Shown: positions 43,183-52,830 of the stretch, one piece after another
Layout: each line of letters starts with the position of its first letter
How positions within the stretch are numbered: position 1 is the stretch's first letter
NCBI RefSeq assembly: GCF_013377905.1
Contig: NZ_JABKAV010000008.1
Span: forward strand, 1 to 64,000
DNA: 64,000 bases
Origin: Hymenobacter terrestris
Lineage (GTDB): Bacteria > Bacteroidota > Bacteroidia > Cytophagales > Hymenobacteraceae
Direction: 5' to 3'
Notes under the pieces: generated by a model
What the model saw: only the letters and a program-made list of their open reading frames with translations
What the model was told of the DNA's origin: nothing
The model's database searches: none
Translations under genes and position numbers: made by a program

Positions 43183-44622
43183 TTACTCTGTGGTCGGCTG
43201 CTTGAACTGGCGCTTGCCCGGGGTGATGTTCCAATAGTCGAGTAGCTGGGCTGAGATATCGGATTCAGCGTACGTCGAGGCAGGACTCCAGGTCATTATC
43301 GGGCAGCTCTGCGGCAGCTCTACGGTAAGTTTAGAGGAGCCATCCAGTGTTTCAAGGGCCTCGCGCTGGCAAGCATTGGTTGGGTAGTGCCAGCTATTAT
43401 CGGAAACGGTATAGAAGATGCCTAGCGCAGCCGCCCAACCCAAATAGCTCAGGCGACGGCGCCCCGTGAGGTGGTGACCTAGGTAGTAAGTGGTGGCACC
43501 GTAGAGAGCCATCAGGCCCAGTAGCACGGGCATAATGGAGTCACGTCGGATGATGTGGGGGCGGTACTCGCGGTAGCCGCCGAGTGGCAATAGTAGCATA
43601 TAGACCACGGAAAACACTGCCAGCCAGCCCAGCAACTGCCGTAGCCGCCGGCTTTCAGTAGTAGCAGGCAGCAGCCGGCCAATCATCAATGTGTTCAGCA
43701 GCACTACTCCGAGCAGAATGGCTAGCGCAGGCCGCCGAAAGAAGGTTTCGTTCAAGCCTGTGGGGAGCCGGCGGTAGCGCTCGGCCAGCGGGATGCTGAT
43801 GTCACGGCTTTCCAGTTCGAATTGCCCGATGTAGAGCGAATACAGGCACAGCGCGCCCAGTAGCGCCAGCAAACTGAACGCCCGCCAAGGCACCCGTTGC
43901 ACGATGGCGCCCCAGTTCCTGCCCGTAGCCCGCCACTGCCGCACCAGCCAAACCAGACAGATGCCGGTGCTGAGTACGGCTACCCCCCCCGGAATAATCG
44001 GACCGTTAAAGCTTAGTACCACGGCGAGGCCCGACAGCAGCCCAAACTGCCACCAGCGCGGCCGAAATGTTCGCCGGGTTTGTGCTGCCCGGTAAAAAGG
44101 CCAGTAAAACAGCCCCAGCAGCGCCAACGGAAAGGCGTAGAAGAAGGTGTAGGTAATGGCATTGTCGATTATACCCATCTGGTTGTGGTAGCCCGCCGAC
44201 TGAAACAGCGGCACCAACACGGCCACAATCAACCAAAAACGGCGACCGGCGTGCGCACGGCCGCTGGCGTACAAGGCCAGCACATAGAGCAACAATGCCT
44301 GCACTGCGGCGCTGAACAGCCCACAAGCCACGTACACGCTTGCGATGGGCGGCATAAAACGTTGTAGCGCAAACGGCACCGTTTTAAAGTAAGCCACCAT
44401 GGCCATATGCGCAAAGAAGCGGTTGGGTGCCGTGTACAGCTCACCTCGGGTAAGCGCAGCCCAGCCGAACGGGTCCGAGAGCACCGGCCGGCAGTCGGGA
44501 GAGGGCAGCACGATGTAGGCCAGGTCGCCATCGAGCGGCAGGCGGTAGTTCTGCCAGTAGGTGTAGCCCAAATCGAGGGCCACAAACAGCACCAGCAGCG
44601 GCAGCAGGTAACGGGTTCTCAT
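43183..44622 (-). CDS. polytopic membrane protein of unknown function
   Basis: A 479-residue protein with an N-terminal hydrophobic segment and about ten more, e.g. around 100-120, 130-150, 160-185, 210-235, 255-275, 300-315, 335-355, 370-390 and 400-415. A DGDLAYIVLPSP motif follows the first segment, like the DxD-type acidic loop of GT-C glycosyltransferases, so a lipid-linked sugar transferase is possible; that is inference. It is downstream of the polyprenyl synthase gene, with a ~30-base gap, on the same strand, so the two may be co-transcribed. Confidence 0.6.
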   Translation of the reverse strand: MRTRYLLPLLVLFVALDLGYTYWQNYRLPLDGDLAYIVLPSPDCRPVLSDPFGWAALTRGELYTAPNRFFAHMAMVAYFKTVPFALQRFMPPIASVYVACGLFSAAVQALLLYVLALYASGRAHAGRRFWLIVAVLVPLFQSAGYHNQMGIIDNAITYTFFYAFPLALLGLFYWPFYRAAQTRRTFRPRWWQFGLLSGLAVVLSFNGPIIPGGVAVLSTGICLVWLVRQWRATGRNWGAIVQRVPWRAFSLLALLGALCLYSLYIGQFELESRDISIPLAERYRRLPTGLNETFFRRPALAILLGVVLLNTLMIGRLLPATTESRRLRQLLGWLAVFSVVYMLLLPLGGYREYRPHIIRRDSIMPVLLGLMALYGATTYYLGHHLTGRRRLSYLGWAAALGIFYTVSDNSWHYPTNACQREALETLDGSSKLTVELPQSCPIMTWSPASTYAESDISAQLLDYWNITPGKRQFKQPTTE

Positions 44623-44653
44623 GCGGGCGGGCAGGCTTCAGAACGCGAGGCGG

Positions 44654-45634
44654 CTACTTTTCGCGCTCGATGGTGTAGTTGATGAGCTGTTCGAGCGAGG
44701 TGCGTGAAGCCGACTCGGGGAAGGTACGCAACACAGCCAGCGCCTCGTCGCGGTAGCGCTCCATCACACCAATAGCATAGTCAAGCCCGCCCGACTGCTT
44801 CACGAACTCAATTACCTGCTGCACCCGGTCGCGGCGGCCGTCGTTGTTTTTCACGTTGAAAATGACGCGGCGCTTGGTGAGCCAGTCAGCTTTTTGCAGG
44901 GCGTAAATCAACGGTAGGGTCATCTTTTTCTCCTTGATATCGATGCCCAGCGGTTTGCCGATTTCGGCCGTGCCGTAGTCGAACAGGTCGTCCTTTATCT
45001 GGAAAGCCATACCCACCTTCTCGCCAAACAGCCGGGCGCGCTCCACCGTTTCGAGGTCGGCACCGGCCGAAGAGGCCCCCACGGCGCAGCAGGAGGCAAT
45101 AAGCGAGGCCGTTTTCTGGCGGATGATGTCGAAGTACACGTCCTCGGTGATGTCGAGGCGGCGGGCTTTTTCAATCTGTAGCAGTTCGCCTTCACTAAGC
45201 TCCTTCACCGCGTTGCTCACAATCTTGAGCAGGGCGTAATCGTCGTTTTCCAGGCTCAGCAGCAGGCCTTTGCTCAGCAGGTAGTCGCCTACCAGCACGG
45301 CTATCTTGTTCTTCCAGAGCGCATTGATGGAAAAAAAGCCGCGGCGGTAGTTGCTCTCGTCCACCACATCGTCGTGCACGAGTGTGGCCGTATGCAGCAA
45401 CTCAATCAGGGCCGCGCCGCGGAAAGTGGCTTCGGGCAGCGGGTCGCCGCCGCAGATTTTGGCCGTGAAAAACACGAACATCGGCCGAATCTGCTTGCCC
45501 TTGCGCTTCACTATGTAGCCCATGATTTTGTCGAGCAGCAGCTGTTTGGTCTGCATCGACTGGCGGAATTTCTTTTCGAATTCCACCATCTCCAAGGCAA
45601 TCGGAGCCTGTATCTGGTCCAGCGAAATGGTCAT
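44654..45634 (-). CDS. polyprenyl diphosphate synthase
   Basis: A 326-residue all-helical trans-prenyltransferase. The first Asp-rich motif is HDDVVDESNYRRG (about 92-104) and the second is KDDLFDY (about 216-222), with KRKGKQIRP in the IPP-binding region. It makes long-chain (octaprenyl/heptaprenyl-type) diphosphate for quinone side chains. Product length cannot be told from sequence alone. It is followed by the membrane protein at 43183 with a 31-base gap, suggesting a shared transcript. Confidence 0.9.
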   Translation of the reverse strand: MTISLDQIQAPIALEMVEFEKKFRQSMQTKQLLLDKIMGYIVKRKGKQIRPMFVFFTAKICGGDPLPEATFRGAALIELLHTATLVHDDVVDESNYRRGFFSINALWKNKIAVLVGDYLLSKGLLLSLENDDYALLKIVSNAVKELSEGELLQIEKARRLDITEDVYFDIIRQKTASLIASCCAVGASSAGADLETVERARLFGEKVGMAFQIKDDLFDYGTAEIGKPLGIDIKEKKMTLPLIYALQKADWLTKRRVIFNVKNNDGRRDRVQQVIEFVKQSGGLDYAIGVMERYRDEALAVLRTFPESASRTSLEQLINYTIEREK

Positions 45635-45789
45635 GCGGCGTAATTGGGCAATGCAATGATACGGGAAAAGGCGCAGGGGCCACCTGTTATGCTGCCCAAG
45701 GGGAAATCTGATTTGAAATAGCGCATATAAACCCCGGAGTTCTGCCCCGGTTCTTGGTGTGCAGGCATAACAGTTTAGTCCTGTCTTAT

Positions 45790-45797
45790 TACCTTCG
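45790..45797 (+). promoter_or_regulatory. -7 element upstream of the hydrolase-folK operon
   Basis: TACCTTCG differs from TAnnTTTG by one base and lies five bases before the ATG at 45802, implying a very short leader. No -33 box was found. Confidence 0.35.
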
Positions 45798-45801
45798 TTT
45801 T

Positions 45802-46674
45802 ATGCCCAATCAGCCTGTTTCCGTCAATTTTCTGCTGTCCGGCCCCGGCCACAACCGCCCGTTTGCGGCCGATGCCCGCTTCGTGCCCGACGGCCGGGCC
45901 AAGCCGGTAGTGGTATTTGTACATGGCTTCAAGGGGTTCAAAGACTGGGGTCACTTCAATGTGCTGGCCGACTGGTTTGCCCGCCGGGGCTTCGTGTTTG
46001 TGAAGCTTAACCTCTCGCACAACGGCGTGGTGGTGGGCGGCACCGGCGACCTGGAGGACTTGGAGGCCTTTGGCCGTAATAATTTCAGCATTGAGCTTGA
46101 TGATTTGGGTGCCCTGCTCGATGCCCTGCACCAGCCGGGCGCCACGGAAATACCGGCCGCCGAAATGGACCTGGCGCACCTCGCTCTCATCGGCCACAGT
46201 CGCGGTGGCGGGCTGGTACTGCTGAAAGCGGCCGAAGACGCCCGCGTACGGGCCGTGGCTAGCTGGGCCGCCATCAGCAACGTAAACCCGGGCTGGACGG
46301 AGCAGCAGATGGCCGACTGGCAGCAGCAGGGCGTGGTATACGTGGAGAACTCGCGCACCAAGCAGCAGCTGCCGCTCGGCTACCAACTAGTCGAGAACTA
46401 CTACCAACACCAAGCCCGCCTCGACATTGAGCAGAACCTGCGCCAGCGCCTCCACAACCGCCCCGTGCTTGTCCTGCACGGCGACCAGGACGAAACCGTG
46501 CCGCTGGCCCGCGCCCAACAGCTACACGCGTGGCAACCCACTACCGAGCTACTGGTGCTGCCCGGCACCACCCACAACTTCGGTGGCACCCACCCCTGGC
46601 CCTCGGCCGAGCTGCCCGAACAGGCCCGGCAGGCCGCCGAGGCTACGGCTGAGTTTTTTGAGCGCCGCTTTTAG
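45802..46674 (+). CDS. alpha/beta hydrolase
   Basis: A 290-residue cytoplasmic alpha/beta hydrolase. VFVHGFKGFKDWGHFNVLAD carries the oxyanion region, the nucleophile Ser is in IGHSRGGGLV, Asp in HGDQDETVPL and His in GTTHNFGG. Its substrate is unknown. It is the first gene of a plus-strand unit with a membrane protein (11-base gap) and folK (4-base gap). The longer frame from 45754 is less likely since a -7-like element overlaps it. Confidence 0.84.
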   Translation: MPNQPVSVNFLLSGPGHNRPFAADARFVPDGRAKPVVVFVHGFKGFKDWGHFNVLADWFARRGFVFVKLNLSHNGVVVGGTGDLEDLEAFGRNNFSIELDDLGALLDALHQPGATEIPAAEMDLAHLALIGHSRGGGLVLLKAAEDARVRAVASWAAISNVNPGWTEQQMADWQQQGVVYVENSRTKQQLPLGYQLVENYYQHQARLDIEQNLRQRLHNRPVLVLHGDQDETVPLARAQQLHAWQPTTELLVLPGTTHNFGGTHPWPSAELPEQARQAAEATAEFFERRF

Positions 46675-46685
46675 GCTCGAACCGC

Positions 46686-47279
46686 ATGAGAAAGCTCCTT
46701 ACCAGCCTCTTTGTGCTGGCCGTTAATTTTTACTTTGGCGCGGCCGTTGGGGGCGTGGCCGCAACGCTCTACACCTTCTGGCAGGGCCCTGTTTCGGCCG
46801 AAATCGGGGTGGGGTTAGTGGTAGCCGTACTACTTGCGTGCACTGCCTATCAGGTTTTTCGGGCCCGCTTTGCCTGGCAGAGTCCCGGTGAAATGGCCGT
46901 GGGCAACACCAGCAAAACCGACCTGCTAATTCAGTCCAAACCCTTTTCCATCTCCCGCATTCCCCTGTTTCTGCTGCTGCTCCTGACGCTGGCGCTGCCC
47001 GGAAACTTCCTGGACGGCGTGGGCGATGGGCGCATATACGACCTCCCACAAATCTTCACCATCGCCCTGCTTTACCTGGGCTTCTACCGCGGGCTCGACT
47101 TTTTTGAGCAGCCGGGCTTTGCTGCCACGGCTATGTTCTTCGGCGGGCTTTTACTGTCGGCAACGGTAGCGCGCACATCGGAGGGCGCAGTTCCCATCCT
47201 GTTCCTCATTCTGGCAGGCCTCTGGCTGATAGCGTGGCTGGTATACCGGCGCTTCTACCTTCCTGCTGTTTACTCCTAA
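46686..47279 (+). CDS. small membrane protein, unknown function
   Basis: A 197-residue protein with a signal-like N-terminal segment and about five hydrophobic segments (VGLVVAVLLACTAYQ, FLLLLLTLALPGNFL, IFTIALLYLGFYRG, TAMFFGGLLLSATVA and LILAGLWLIAWLVY). I recognise no family. It starts 11 bases after the hydrolase stop and ends 4 bases before folK, so it is translated in an operon. Its contribution to folate synthesis is unlikely; the grouping may be incidental. Confidence 0.65.
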   Translation: MRKLLTSLFVLAVNFYFGAAVGGVAATLYTFWQGPVSAEIGVGLVVAVLLACTAYQVFRARFAWQSPGEMAVGNTSKTDLLIQSKPFSISRIPLFLLLLLTLALPGNFLDGVGDGRIYDLPQIFTIALLYLGFYRGLDFFEQPGFAATAMFFGGLLLSATVARTSEGAVPILFLILAGLWLIAWLVYRRFYLPAVYS

Positions 47280-47283
47280 GCCT

Positions 47284-47778
47284 ATGCCAACTGCTTACCT
47301 GCTGCTAGGCTCCAACCTCGGCGACCGAACCGCCACGTTGCAGGCCGCCGTGGCCGAGCTGGGCCGCACGGCCGGCCCGGTAAGGGCCACCTCGGGCGTC
47401 TACGAAACGGCCGCCTGGGGCCTGACTGAGCAGCCAGCCTTCCTCAACCAAGCGCTGGAAATACAGACCAACCTCTCTCCTGCCCAATTGCTGGCCGTCT
47501 GCCTGGCCGCCGAGCAGCATGCGGGCCGGCAGCGGCTGGTGCGCTGGGGTTCCCGCACCCTCGACGTGGATATATTGCTCTACGACGACCTGGTACTCGA
47601 TACGCCCACGCTCCAGCTGCCCCACCCGCGCCTACCGGAGCGCCGCTTTGCCCTGCTGCCCCTGGCCGAAATTGCGGCTACCTTGGTGCATCCGGGCCTG
47701 GGTTGCACCGTAGCCGAGTTGTTGGCTGAGTGTTCAGACGAGCTTGCGGTTACGCGGGTTAATGGCGAGCCTCGTTGA
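47284..47778 (+). CDS. folK: 2-amino-4-hydroxy-6-hydroxymethyldihydropteridine diphosphokinase
   Basis: A 164-residue HPPK. It begins TAYLLLGSNLGDR, with the conserved SGVYETAAWG segment, a central RWGSRTLDVDILLYDD motif for ATP/Mg binding and LPHPRLPERRFALLPL. It pyrophosphorylates 6-hydroxymethyl-7,8-dihydropterin in folate synthesis. It is the third gene of the unit from 45802; the start is fixed by the conserved N-terminus. It ends at a bidirectional terminator facing fabD. Confidence 0.95.
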   Translation: MPTAYLLLGSNLGDRTATLQAAVAELGRTAGPVRATSGVYETAAWGLTEQPAFLNQALEIQTNLSPAQLLAVCLAAEQHAGRQRLVRWGSRTLDVDILLYDDLVLDTPTLQLPHPRLPERRFALLPLAEIAATLVHPGLGCTVAELLAECSDELAVTRVNGEPR

Positions 47779-47810
47779 TTCTGGTGCGTGAGACGGAAAA
47801 TTCAACTCAC

Positions 47811-47847
47811 AAAAAAGGTCCTGCCGTGAATGGGCAGGACCTTTTTT
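47811..47847. terminator. bidirectional terminator between folK and fabD
   Basis: AAAAAAGGTCCTGCC and GGCAGGACCTTTTTT form a 15-base stem with loop GTGAATG. Confidence 0.94.
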
Positions 47848-47864
47848 GTGAGCACTAAAGCGAA

Positions 47865-48752
47865 TTACAAAGCTGCTGAGCCGGCCGAAACCTCCGGCGC
47901 AATCTTCTTGACGAGGCCCTGCAGGACCTTGCCGGGGCCGCACTCCACGAACTCAATTGCACCGTCCTGCACCATGCGCTGCACGCTCTGGGTCCAGCGG
48001 ACGGGGGCGGTGAGCTGGCGCACGAGGTTTTCGCGGATTTCGTCGGGGTCGGTGTGCGGGGCAGCGTCCACGTTCTGGTACACCGGGCAGATACCGGCCG
48101 CAAAGCTCGTTTTGGCAATGGCTTCGGCCAGCGCCGCTTCGGCCGACTGCATCAGTGGCGAGTGGAAGGCGCCACCCACCGGCAGCGGCAGGGCGCGCTT
48201 GGCCCCAGCAGCCTTCAGCTGCTCGCAGGCCAGCTCGATGCCGCGTTGCGAGCCTGACACTACCAGCTGGCCGGGACAGTTGTAGTTGGCAGCTACCACA
48301 ATGTCACCGCCCGCTGTAATTTCCTGGCAGATGCGGGCCGTCGTGTCGTCGTCGAGGGCTAGGATGGCGGCCATGGTGCCGGGCTGCTCCTGGCAGGCGG
48401 CCTGCATGGCGCGGGCCCGTTGGGCTACCAATTGCAGGGCGTCTTCAAAACGCAGCACTTTGGCGGCTACCAGCGCCGAAAACTCGCCCAGCGAATGGCC
48501 GGCCACCATATCGGGCCGGAAGTCGGGCAGCACGGTGGCCAGCGCCACCGAGTGCAGGAAAATGGCCGGCTGGGTTACGTCGGTGCGGCGCAACTCCTCA
48601 TCAGAGCCCGCAAACATGGCCTCTGTAAGCGAAAAGCCCAGGATTTCGTTGGCTTGGTCCATCAGGCGCTTGGCTTCGGGGTGCTGCTCGTACAGCTCGC
48701 GGCCCATGCCGCTGAACTGGCTGCCCTGGCCGGGGAAGATAACTGCTTTCAT
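47865..48752 (-). CDS. fabD: malonyl-CoA:ACP transacylase
   Basis: A 295-residue FabD. Canonical elements: IFPGQGSQFSGMGREL at the start, GHSLGEFSALVAA with the nucleophile Ser, the VAGGAFHSPLM-like GGAFHSPLM motif with the active His, and the QLTAPVRWTQSVQRM substrate region. It transfers malonyl groups to ACP in fatty-acid synthesis. A longer frame from 48833 lacks conservation; the ATG at 48752 begins KAVIFPGQGSQ as in homologues. It is transcribed toward folK and ends at the shared terminator; the next gene upstream on this strand is the gliding protein. Confidence 0.95.
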   Translation of the reverse strand: MKAVIFPGQGSQFSGMGRELYEQHPEAKRLMDQANEILGFSLTEAMFAGSDEELRRTDVTQPAIFLHSVALATVLPDFRPDMVAGHSLGEFSALVAAKVLRFEDALQLVAQRARAMQAACQEQPGTMAAILALDDDTTARICQEITAGGDIVVAANYNCPGQLVVSGSQRGIELACEQLKAAGAKRALPLPVGGAFHSPLMQSAEAALAEAIAKTSFAAGICPVYQNVDAAPHTDPDEIRENLVRQLTAPVRWTQSVQRMVQDGAIEFVECGPGKVLQGLVKKIAPEVSAGSAAL

Positions 48753-48897
48753 GTGGTCAGAATAAGCCCCACGACAGCTTCTGGCTGGAAGCGCCGCCGG
48801 GGCAGGCGGAAAAATTACGGTCGCAAGCTGCATAAAAATGTTGGACTGCCCGATGCAAATACCCTACAGGCAACCCAGACACCCGTTTTTTGCGCAC

Positions 48898-48935
48898 AGA
48901 AAAGCCGGATTCTCAACAGAGAACCCGGCTTTTCT
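48898..48935 (-). terminator. terminator of the gliding-associated gene
   Basis: AAAAGCCGG and CCGGCTTTT pair, extended by TTCTC/GAGAA with one mismatch and loop AACA; the minus-strand side ends in T residues. Confidence 0.82.
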
Positions 48936-48950
48936 GGCTTTGATCAGTGG

Positions 48951-51797
48951 CTAGCGGTTGATTTGCACCCAGCCTTTGAAAGTACGGGTAGTGCGATTAG
49001 CATCCTTAAACGTTACCTCGGCCTGGTAGAAGTACATACCATCCGACACCTTGCCGTTGGAGTTGCCTTCGCCCGTGCCGCCCCCGTTCCAGTTGATGAG
49101 CGGGTCCTGGCTGCCTTCGTACACCTTAGTGCCCCAGCGGTTGTAAATCCGGATAGACGTGCGCTCAATCGGGCTAAACACCTTGGGCCGGAACGTGTCG
49201 TTTTTCGAGTCGCCGTTGGGTGTGAAGATGTTAGGCATCAGGAATAGCAGGCAGTTATCCTTGCACTCTTTGTTGCTCAGTGCACTCACAGCCCCATTCG
49301 CATCGACAGCCTGAATGGCGTAGCAGCCCTGCGCCGAAGCCAGGTTGGTGTGCTCATAGGTTGTTTGGGTACCGGGCACGCGGGACAGCTCAGTTAGCTC
49401 ATCGGCCTCTGTAGGTGCAAAGTAGATGATGTACTGCACGATGTCGCGGCTGCAGTCCTGCGTGGGTAGGTTGCTCAGCGTCCAGCTCAGCGAGTTGGTA
49501 AAGCGCATGCCCGAGGTAGGCGTAGTCGGCAAATCGAACAGGCGGCTGGCCAGGCTGTCACAGTTGGTGGGCTTGAGCGTGAGGATGGGCGTACAGGGCA
49601 CAGACTGCAACGGCGCGCACTGTTCCTGGCTCAGGTTGATGAGCGAATCGGCCAAGGTGATGTCGTAGGTGCCGTTGGTCTTCACGTAGTAGCAGTACGT
49701 GCGGTTTTTCACCAGCGGCAGCACCCTGCCATCATCCACGAAAGTGCCGCCGGTAGTGGTACTAGTGGCTTTACCCACGGGCCGGAACGTACCGCCTGGC
49801 TCGCGCCGGTACACAGTACTGGGCCGCTGACTGTTGTCCCAGGGCACATTGTACACCCAACTAACGCCTATTGTACTGGCCAGCGGGTTGGGCGTAGCCG
49901 TCAGCCGTACGCTCGACGCCGGCTGGGTGCGCTCCACCGAGTCGGCCGCCAAGGCCGAGTTGCTGAAGAAATCGAGCCGGTACGTGTAGGCGTTGGCTTC
50001 CGTGTTGAGGCCAGTATTGATAAAGGTGGTATCGCGCAGGTTGGTGGTAGTGTACACCTTGCGGAAATCGGCTGCGGCTGGGTTGAGGCCAGTGGCGCGG
50101 TAGAGGCGGTAGCCACGGGGCTCAGCGAAGTTGGCCAGCGGAGCCGGCTGGTTCCAGCGAACGGTAATCTGGCCCGTCGCTACGTCGGTGCGGTCTACGG
50201 TTACGTTGGTAAGGCGGGGCGAGCGACCCTCTACCTTCACGCAGGCCTCGTTGGAAGCCAGGCTTTCGCCCCCGCTAGGCTGGGCAAACCGCACATAAAT
50301 GCGGTACGAATAGGTCTTACCCCGGGTCAGGCCGGCCCCACCATTGTCGTCGAGGAAGGTGCGTGAGCCCACGCCTACGCTGCCAATCTGCACGTAACCC
50401 GAGCCGGCAGGCAGCCCCGTCTGGCAGGTAGTAGGCGTGAAGGCAAAGCAGTTTTCGCGGCGGAAAATCAGAATCTGCGCCCCCGGATTCTGGCAGCTGT
50501 AGCTGTTCCAGTCGAGGCGCATGTTGTTGCCCTGCGGCGTGGCCTGCAGGTTTTGCGGCGCCGGTCCTACCACCGTAATATTCCAGATGCGCTGGTCAAT
50601 TAAAGACGAAATGGTACCCCCAGGCTCGTCGGTGGCCTTAAACAGCACCTGGTAAGGCTGGCGGCGGATGAAGGAGCAGGCCGGTGTCCATTGGAACAGG
50701 GCACGGGCCACAGGCGGCCCTTTAGTGCTCTGCTGGAACGAGGCCGGCATAGGTAGCAGGCCGGTAAAAGCTTCGAGTAGCACCGGGTTGCCATCGGGGT
50801 CGGTGGCGGTTATAATGCCGCCGGGCACCGGTGTGTTGGCCACCACGCACACATCTGGCGGTACATTAATGAGGGGGCGCAGGTTATTGGGCGGCCGCAC
50901 GATAATCTGCATGTCGCGGATTGTCTCGCTCAGCAGTGTGGGTTGGGTGGGTCGGCCGGGTGTGCGGCGGTATTCCTTCACCACAAAAGCCACATTATAG
51001 GTACCCACCTGGGCCGGCGCATTCCACACTACCTGGCCAGTAAAGGCGTCGATAATGAAGATGGCGCTGTTGTTGGGCACCCCGACAGGCGGCCCACTAT
51101 AGGCTACCTGGCGGGCATCAACGCCCGGCAGGTTGTTGGGGAAAGTGAAGCTGGTGGTAGGTACGGGATTGAGCCGGTTGCCGGTAGCAAGCGCGACACG
51201 CGGGTCGCCGGCCCTTTGGCTCGGCCGCAACTCGTACGCCAGCGAGTCGCCCTCAGCATCGAAAGCGGCAGGGTTGTGCAGAAATACCTGGCCTACGCTA
51301 CCCTTGTCGATGGCTGGTGCCAGCAGTTGGGGCGAAGTATTCTGAATGAATGCATTTATAAGAACGGTGGTCGAGATATAAAAGCTTTCATTGGCCGAAT
51401 TAGCCATATTAAGCACCCCTACCGGCCTATTTACGCTGGCGTAGCCCACTGTATATGCCCCGGTAGAATTATAAGTATGCTCGAACCTATAAACGTTGAG
51501 CAAATACTCCGGTGCTACGCGGGTCTGCGATACGAATGGAATATCCTGCTGGGAGGTACCGTCGCCAAAAAAGATGATAACCGTAGGCTCTTCGGCTATA
51601 TTGGGGCCCGGAACACCCACGTAAAGTGAAAGGGTAAAAAAGATGCGCCGGGGGTTGTTGGGGTCGGTGCGCGCCTGAATGTCGCCGGCAGCCAGGTGGG
51701 TAGCTTGGGCAGCTGGCGCGGCTGTCAGGAAGGCCAGCAGCAGAAACAGCGCCGCCAGCCAGCGCTGCAATGGGCGGATAGGTAGAACGATACGCAT
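48951..51797 (-). CDS. gliding motility-associated surface protein with T9SS type B domain
   Basis: A 948-residue secreted protein with a signal peptide (to about 35, QATHLAAG). The central region contains several beta-sandwich repeats of fibronectin/PKD-like type and multiple PNP-type motifs (DTTFINTGLNTE, VYRREPGGTF). The last ~85 residues are a C-terminal gliding-type (type B) sorting domain: NIFTPNGDSKNDTFRP, IRIYNRWGTKVYEG and MYFYQAEVTFKDANR ending QINR. Such proteins are exported by T9SS and anchored at the surface, with possible adhesin roles. The frame opens at a TTG (51809), but the ATG at 51797 begins the signal peptide. Confidence 0.93.
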   Translation of the reverse strand: MRIVLPIRPLQRWLAALFLLLAFLTAAPAAQATHLAAGDIQARTDPNNPRRIFFTLSLYVGVPGPNIAEEPTVIIFFGDGTSQQDIPFVSQTRVAPEYLLNVYRFEHTYNSTGAYTVGYASVNRPVGVLNMANSANESFYISTTVLINAFIQNTSPQLLAPAIDKGSVGQVFLHNPAAFDAEGDSLAYELRPSQRAGDPRVALATGNRLNPVPTTSFTFPNNLPGVDARQVAYSGPPVGVPNNSAIFIIDAFTGQVVWNAPAQVGTYNVAFVVKEYRRTPGRPTQPTLLSETIRDMQIIVRPPNNLRPLINVPPDVCVVANTPVPGGIITATDPDGNPVLLEAFTGLLPMPASFQQSTKGPPVARALFQWTPACSFIRRQPYQVLFKATDEPGGTISSLIDQRIWNITVVGPAPQNLQATPQGNNMRLDWNSYSCQNPGAQILIFRRENCFAFTPTTCQTGLPAGSGYVQIGSVGVGSRTFLDDNGGAGLTRGKTYSYRIYVRFAQPSGGESLASNEACVKVEGRSPRLTNVTVDRTDVATGQITVRWNQPAPLANFAEPRGYRLYRATGLNPAAADFRKVYTTTNLRDTTFINTGLNTEANAYTYRLDFFSNSALAADSVERTQPASSVRLTATPNPLASTIGVSWVYNVPWDNSQRPSTVYRREPGGTFRPVGKATSTTTGGTFVDDGRVLPLVKNRTYCYYVKTNGTYDITLADSLINLSQEQCAPLQSVPCTPILTLKPTNCDSLASRLFDLPTTPTSGMRFTNSLSWTLSNLPTQDCSRDIVQYIIYFAPTEADELTELSRVPGTQTTYEHTNLASAQGCYAIQAVDANGAVSALSNKECKDNCLLFLMPNIFTPNGDSKNDTFRPKVFSPIERTSIRIYNRWGTKVYEGSQDPLINWNGGGTGEGNSNGKVSDGMYFYQAEVTFKDANRTTRTFKGWVQINR

Positions 51798-51961
51798 AGA
51801 ATCAGGCAACTAAGCGGGCAGAGAAACCGCAGGAAGTAAGGTCCGGAAAAACCCGGCGGAAACCTAACAAAAGTCGGGCGAGGGAGGTTGTTAGACCGAG
51901 GCAAGATACTAACGGAGTTGGCTTTGGTTTGATTCCAGTCAGACCGCCTCGTCTATTCAGA

Positions 51962-51992
51962 TTGTTTCCTACTAACCGGGCACCTAACTTTG
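51962..51992 (+). promoter_or_regulatory. promoter of sdhCAB
   Basis: TTG at 51962-51964, then 20 bases, then TAACTTTG at 51985-51992, an exact -7 match. The ATG is about 40 bases downstream. Confidence 0.65.
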
Positions 51993-52033
51993 ACCGTCAC
52001 AATCGACTTCCCCACCCTACTTAGTAGCTCTCT

Positions 52034-52804
52034 ATGAGTTGGATTACAAACACCCTCACCAGCAGCATCGGCCGTAAAATTGTTATGGCTACCACGGGCC
52101 TGTTCCTGTGTTCGTTTCTGTTGGTTCACCTGCTGATTAACCTGCAATTGTTGCGCTACGACGGAGGGGCCAGCTTCAACTTCTGGGCCGAGTTTATGGG
52201 TACCAATCCCATCATCCGGTTCATGGAAATTGTGCTGATGTTGGGCTTTGCGGTGCATATTTACCAAGGATTGGCACTGGCTGTAAAGAATAAAAACGCT
52301 CGTGGTGCTCAAGGCTACGTGGTAAATCATTCGGAGCAGAACTCGCAGTGGTCGTCACGCAATATGGCCCTGCTGGGCACGCTGCTGCTGGTTTTCCTGA
52401 TTGTACACTTGATGAACTTCTGGATTCGCTCCCGTTTCGACGCCTTTGGCGGCCTGGCCATGGTGAAAGTGCCCAACCTCGACCACCCGGTTGGCGACCT
52501 GTATTCGGTAGCCGCCGCTTCTTTCAAAATTCCGTGGTACGTAATTCTGTACGCGCTGGCGCAAATTGCGCTGGGTTACCACCTCTGGCACGGCTTCCGT
52601 AGCGGTTTCCAGACACTGGGCCTCAAGCACCCCAAATACACGCCCGCCGTTTACTACACGGGCTATGCTTTCTCGGTTGTGGTGTCGGTCCTGTTCGCCA
52701 TCATCCCGATTATCATGTTCTTCGATGACCAGCATCAGCCCCGCCCAGCGACCAACCAGAAGGTTGAACAGTCGCTGACTGAGGAGCCGGACATCCTGCG
52801 CTAA
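52034..52804 (+). CDS. sdhC: succinate dehydrogenase cytochrome b subunit
   Basis: A 256-residue single fused membrane subunit with five hydrophobic segments ([56 protein letters not shown], the region near 175-190, and [18 protein letters not shown]). Conserved His residues (LVHLL, VHIYQG, VHLMNF and YHLWHG) would bind two haems as in the type B FrdC/SdhC of other Bacteroidota and epsilonproteobacteria. It anchors SdhAB and passes electrons to menaquinone. It is first in sdhCAB, 26 bases before sdhA. Confidence 0.94.
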   Translation: MSWITNTLTSSIGRKIVMATTGLFLCSFLLVHLLINLQLLRYDGGASFNFWAEFMGTNPIIRFMEIVLMLGFAVHIYQGLALAVKNKNARGAQGYVVNHSEQNSQWSSRNMALLGTLLLVFLIVHLMNFWIRSRFDAFGGLAMVKVPNLDHPVGDLYSVAAASFKIPWYVILYALAQIALGYHLWHGFRSGFQTLGLKHPKYTPAVYYTGYAFSVVVSVLFAIIPIIMFFDDQHQPRPATNQKVEQSLTEEPDILR

Positions 52805-52830
52805 TTTCCCACTCTCTAACTCTACCCTTT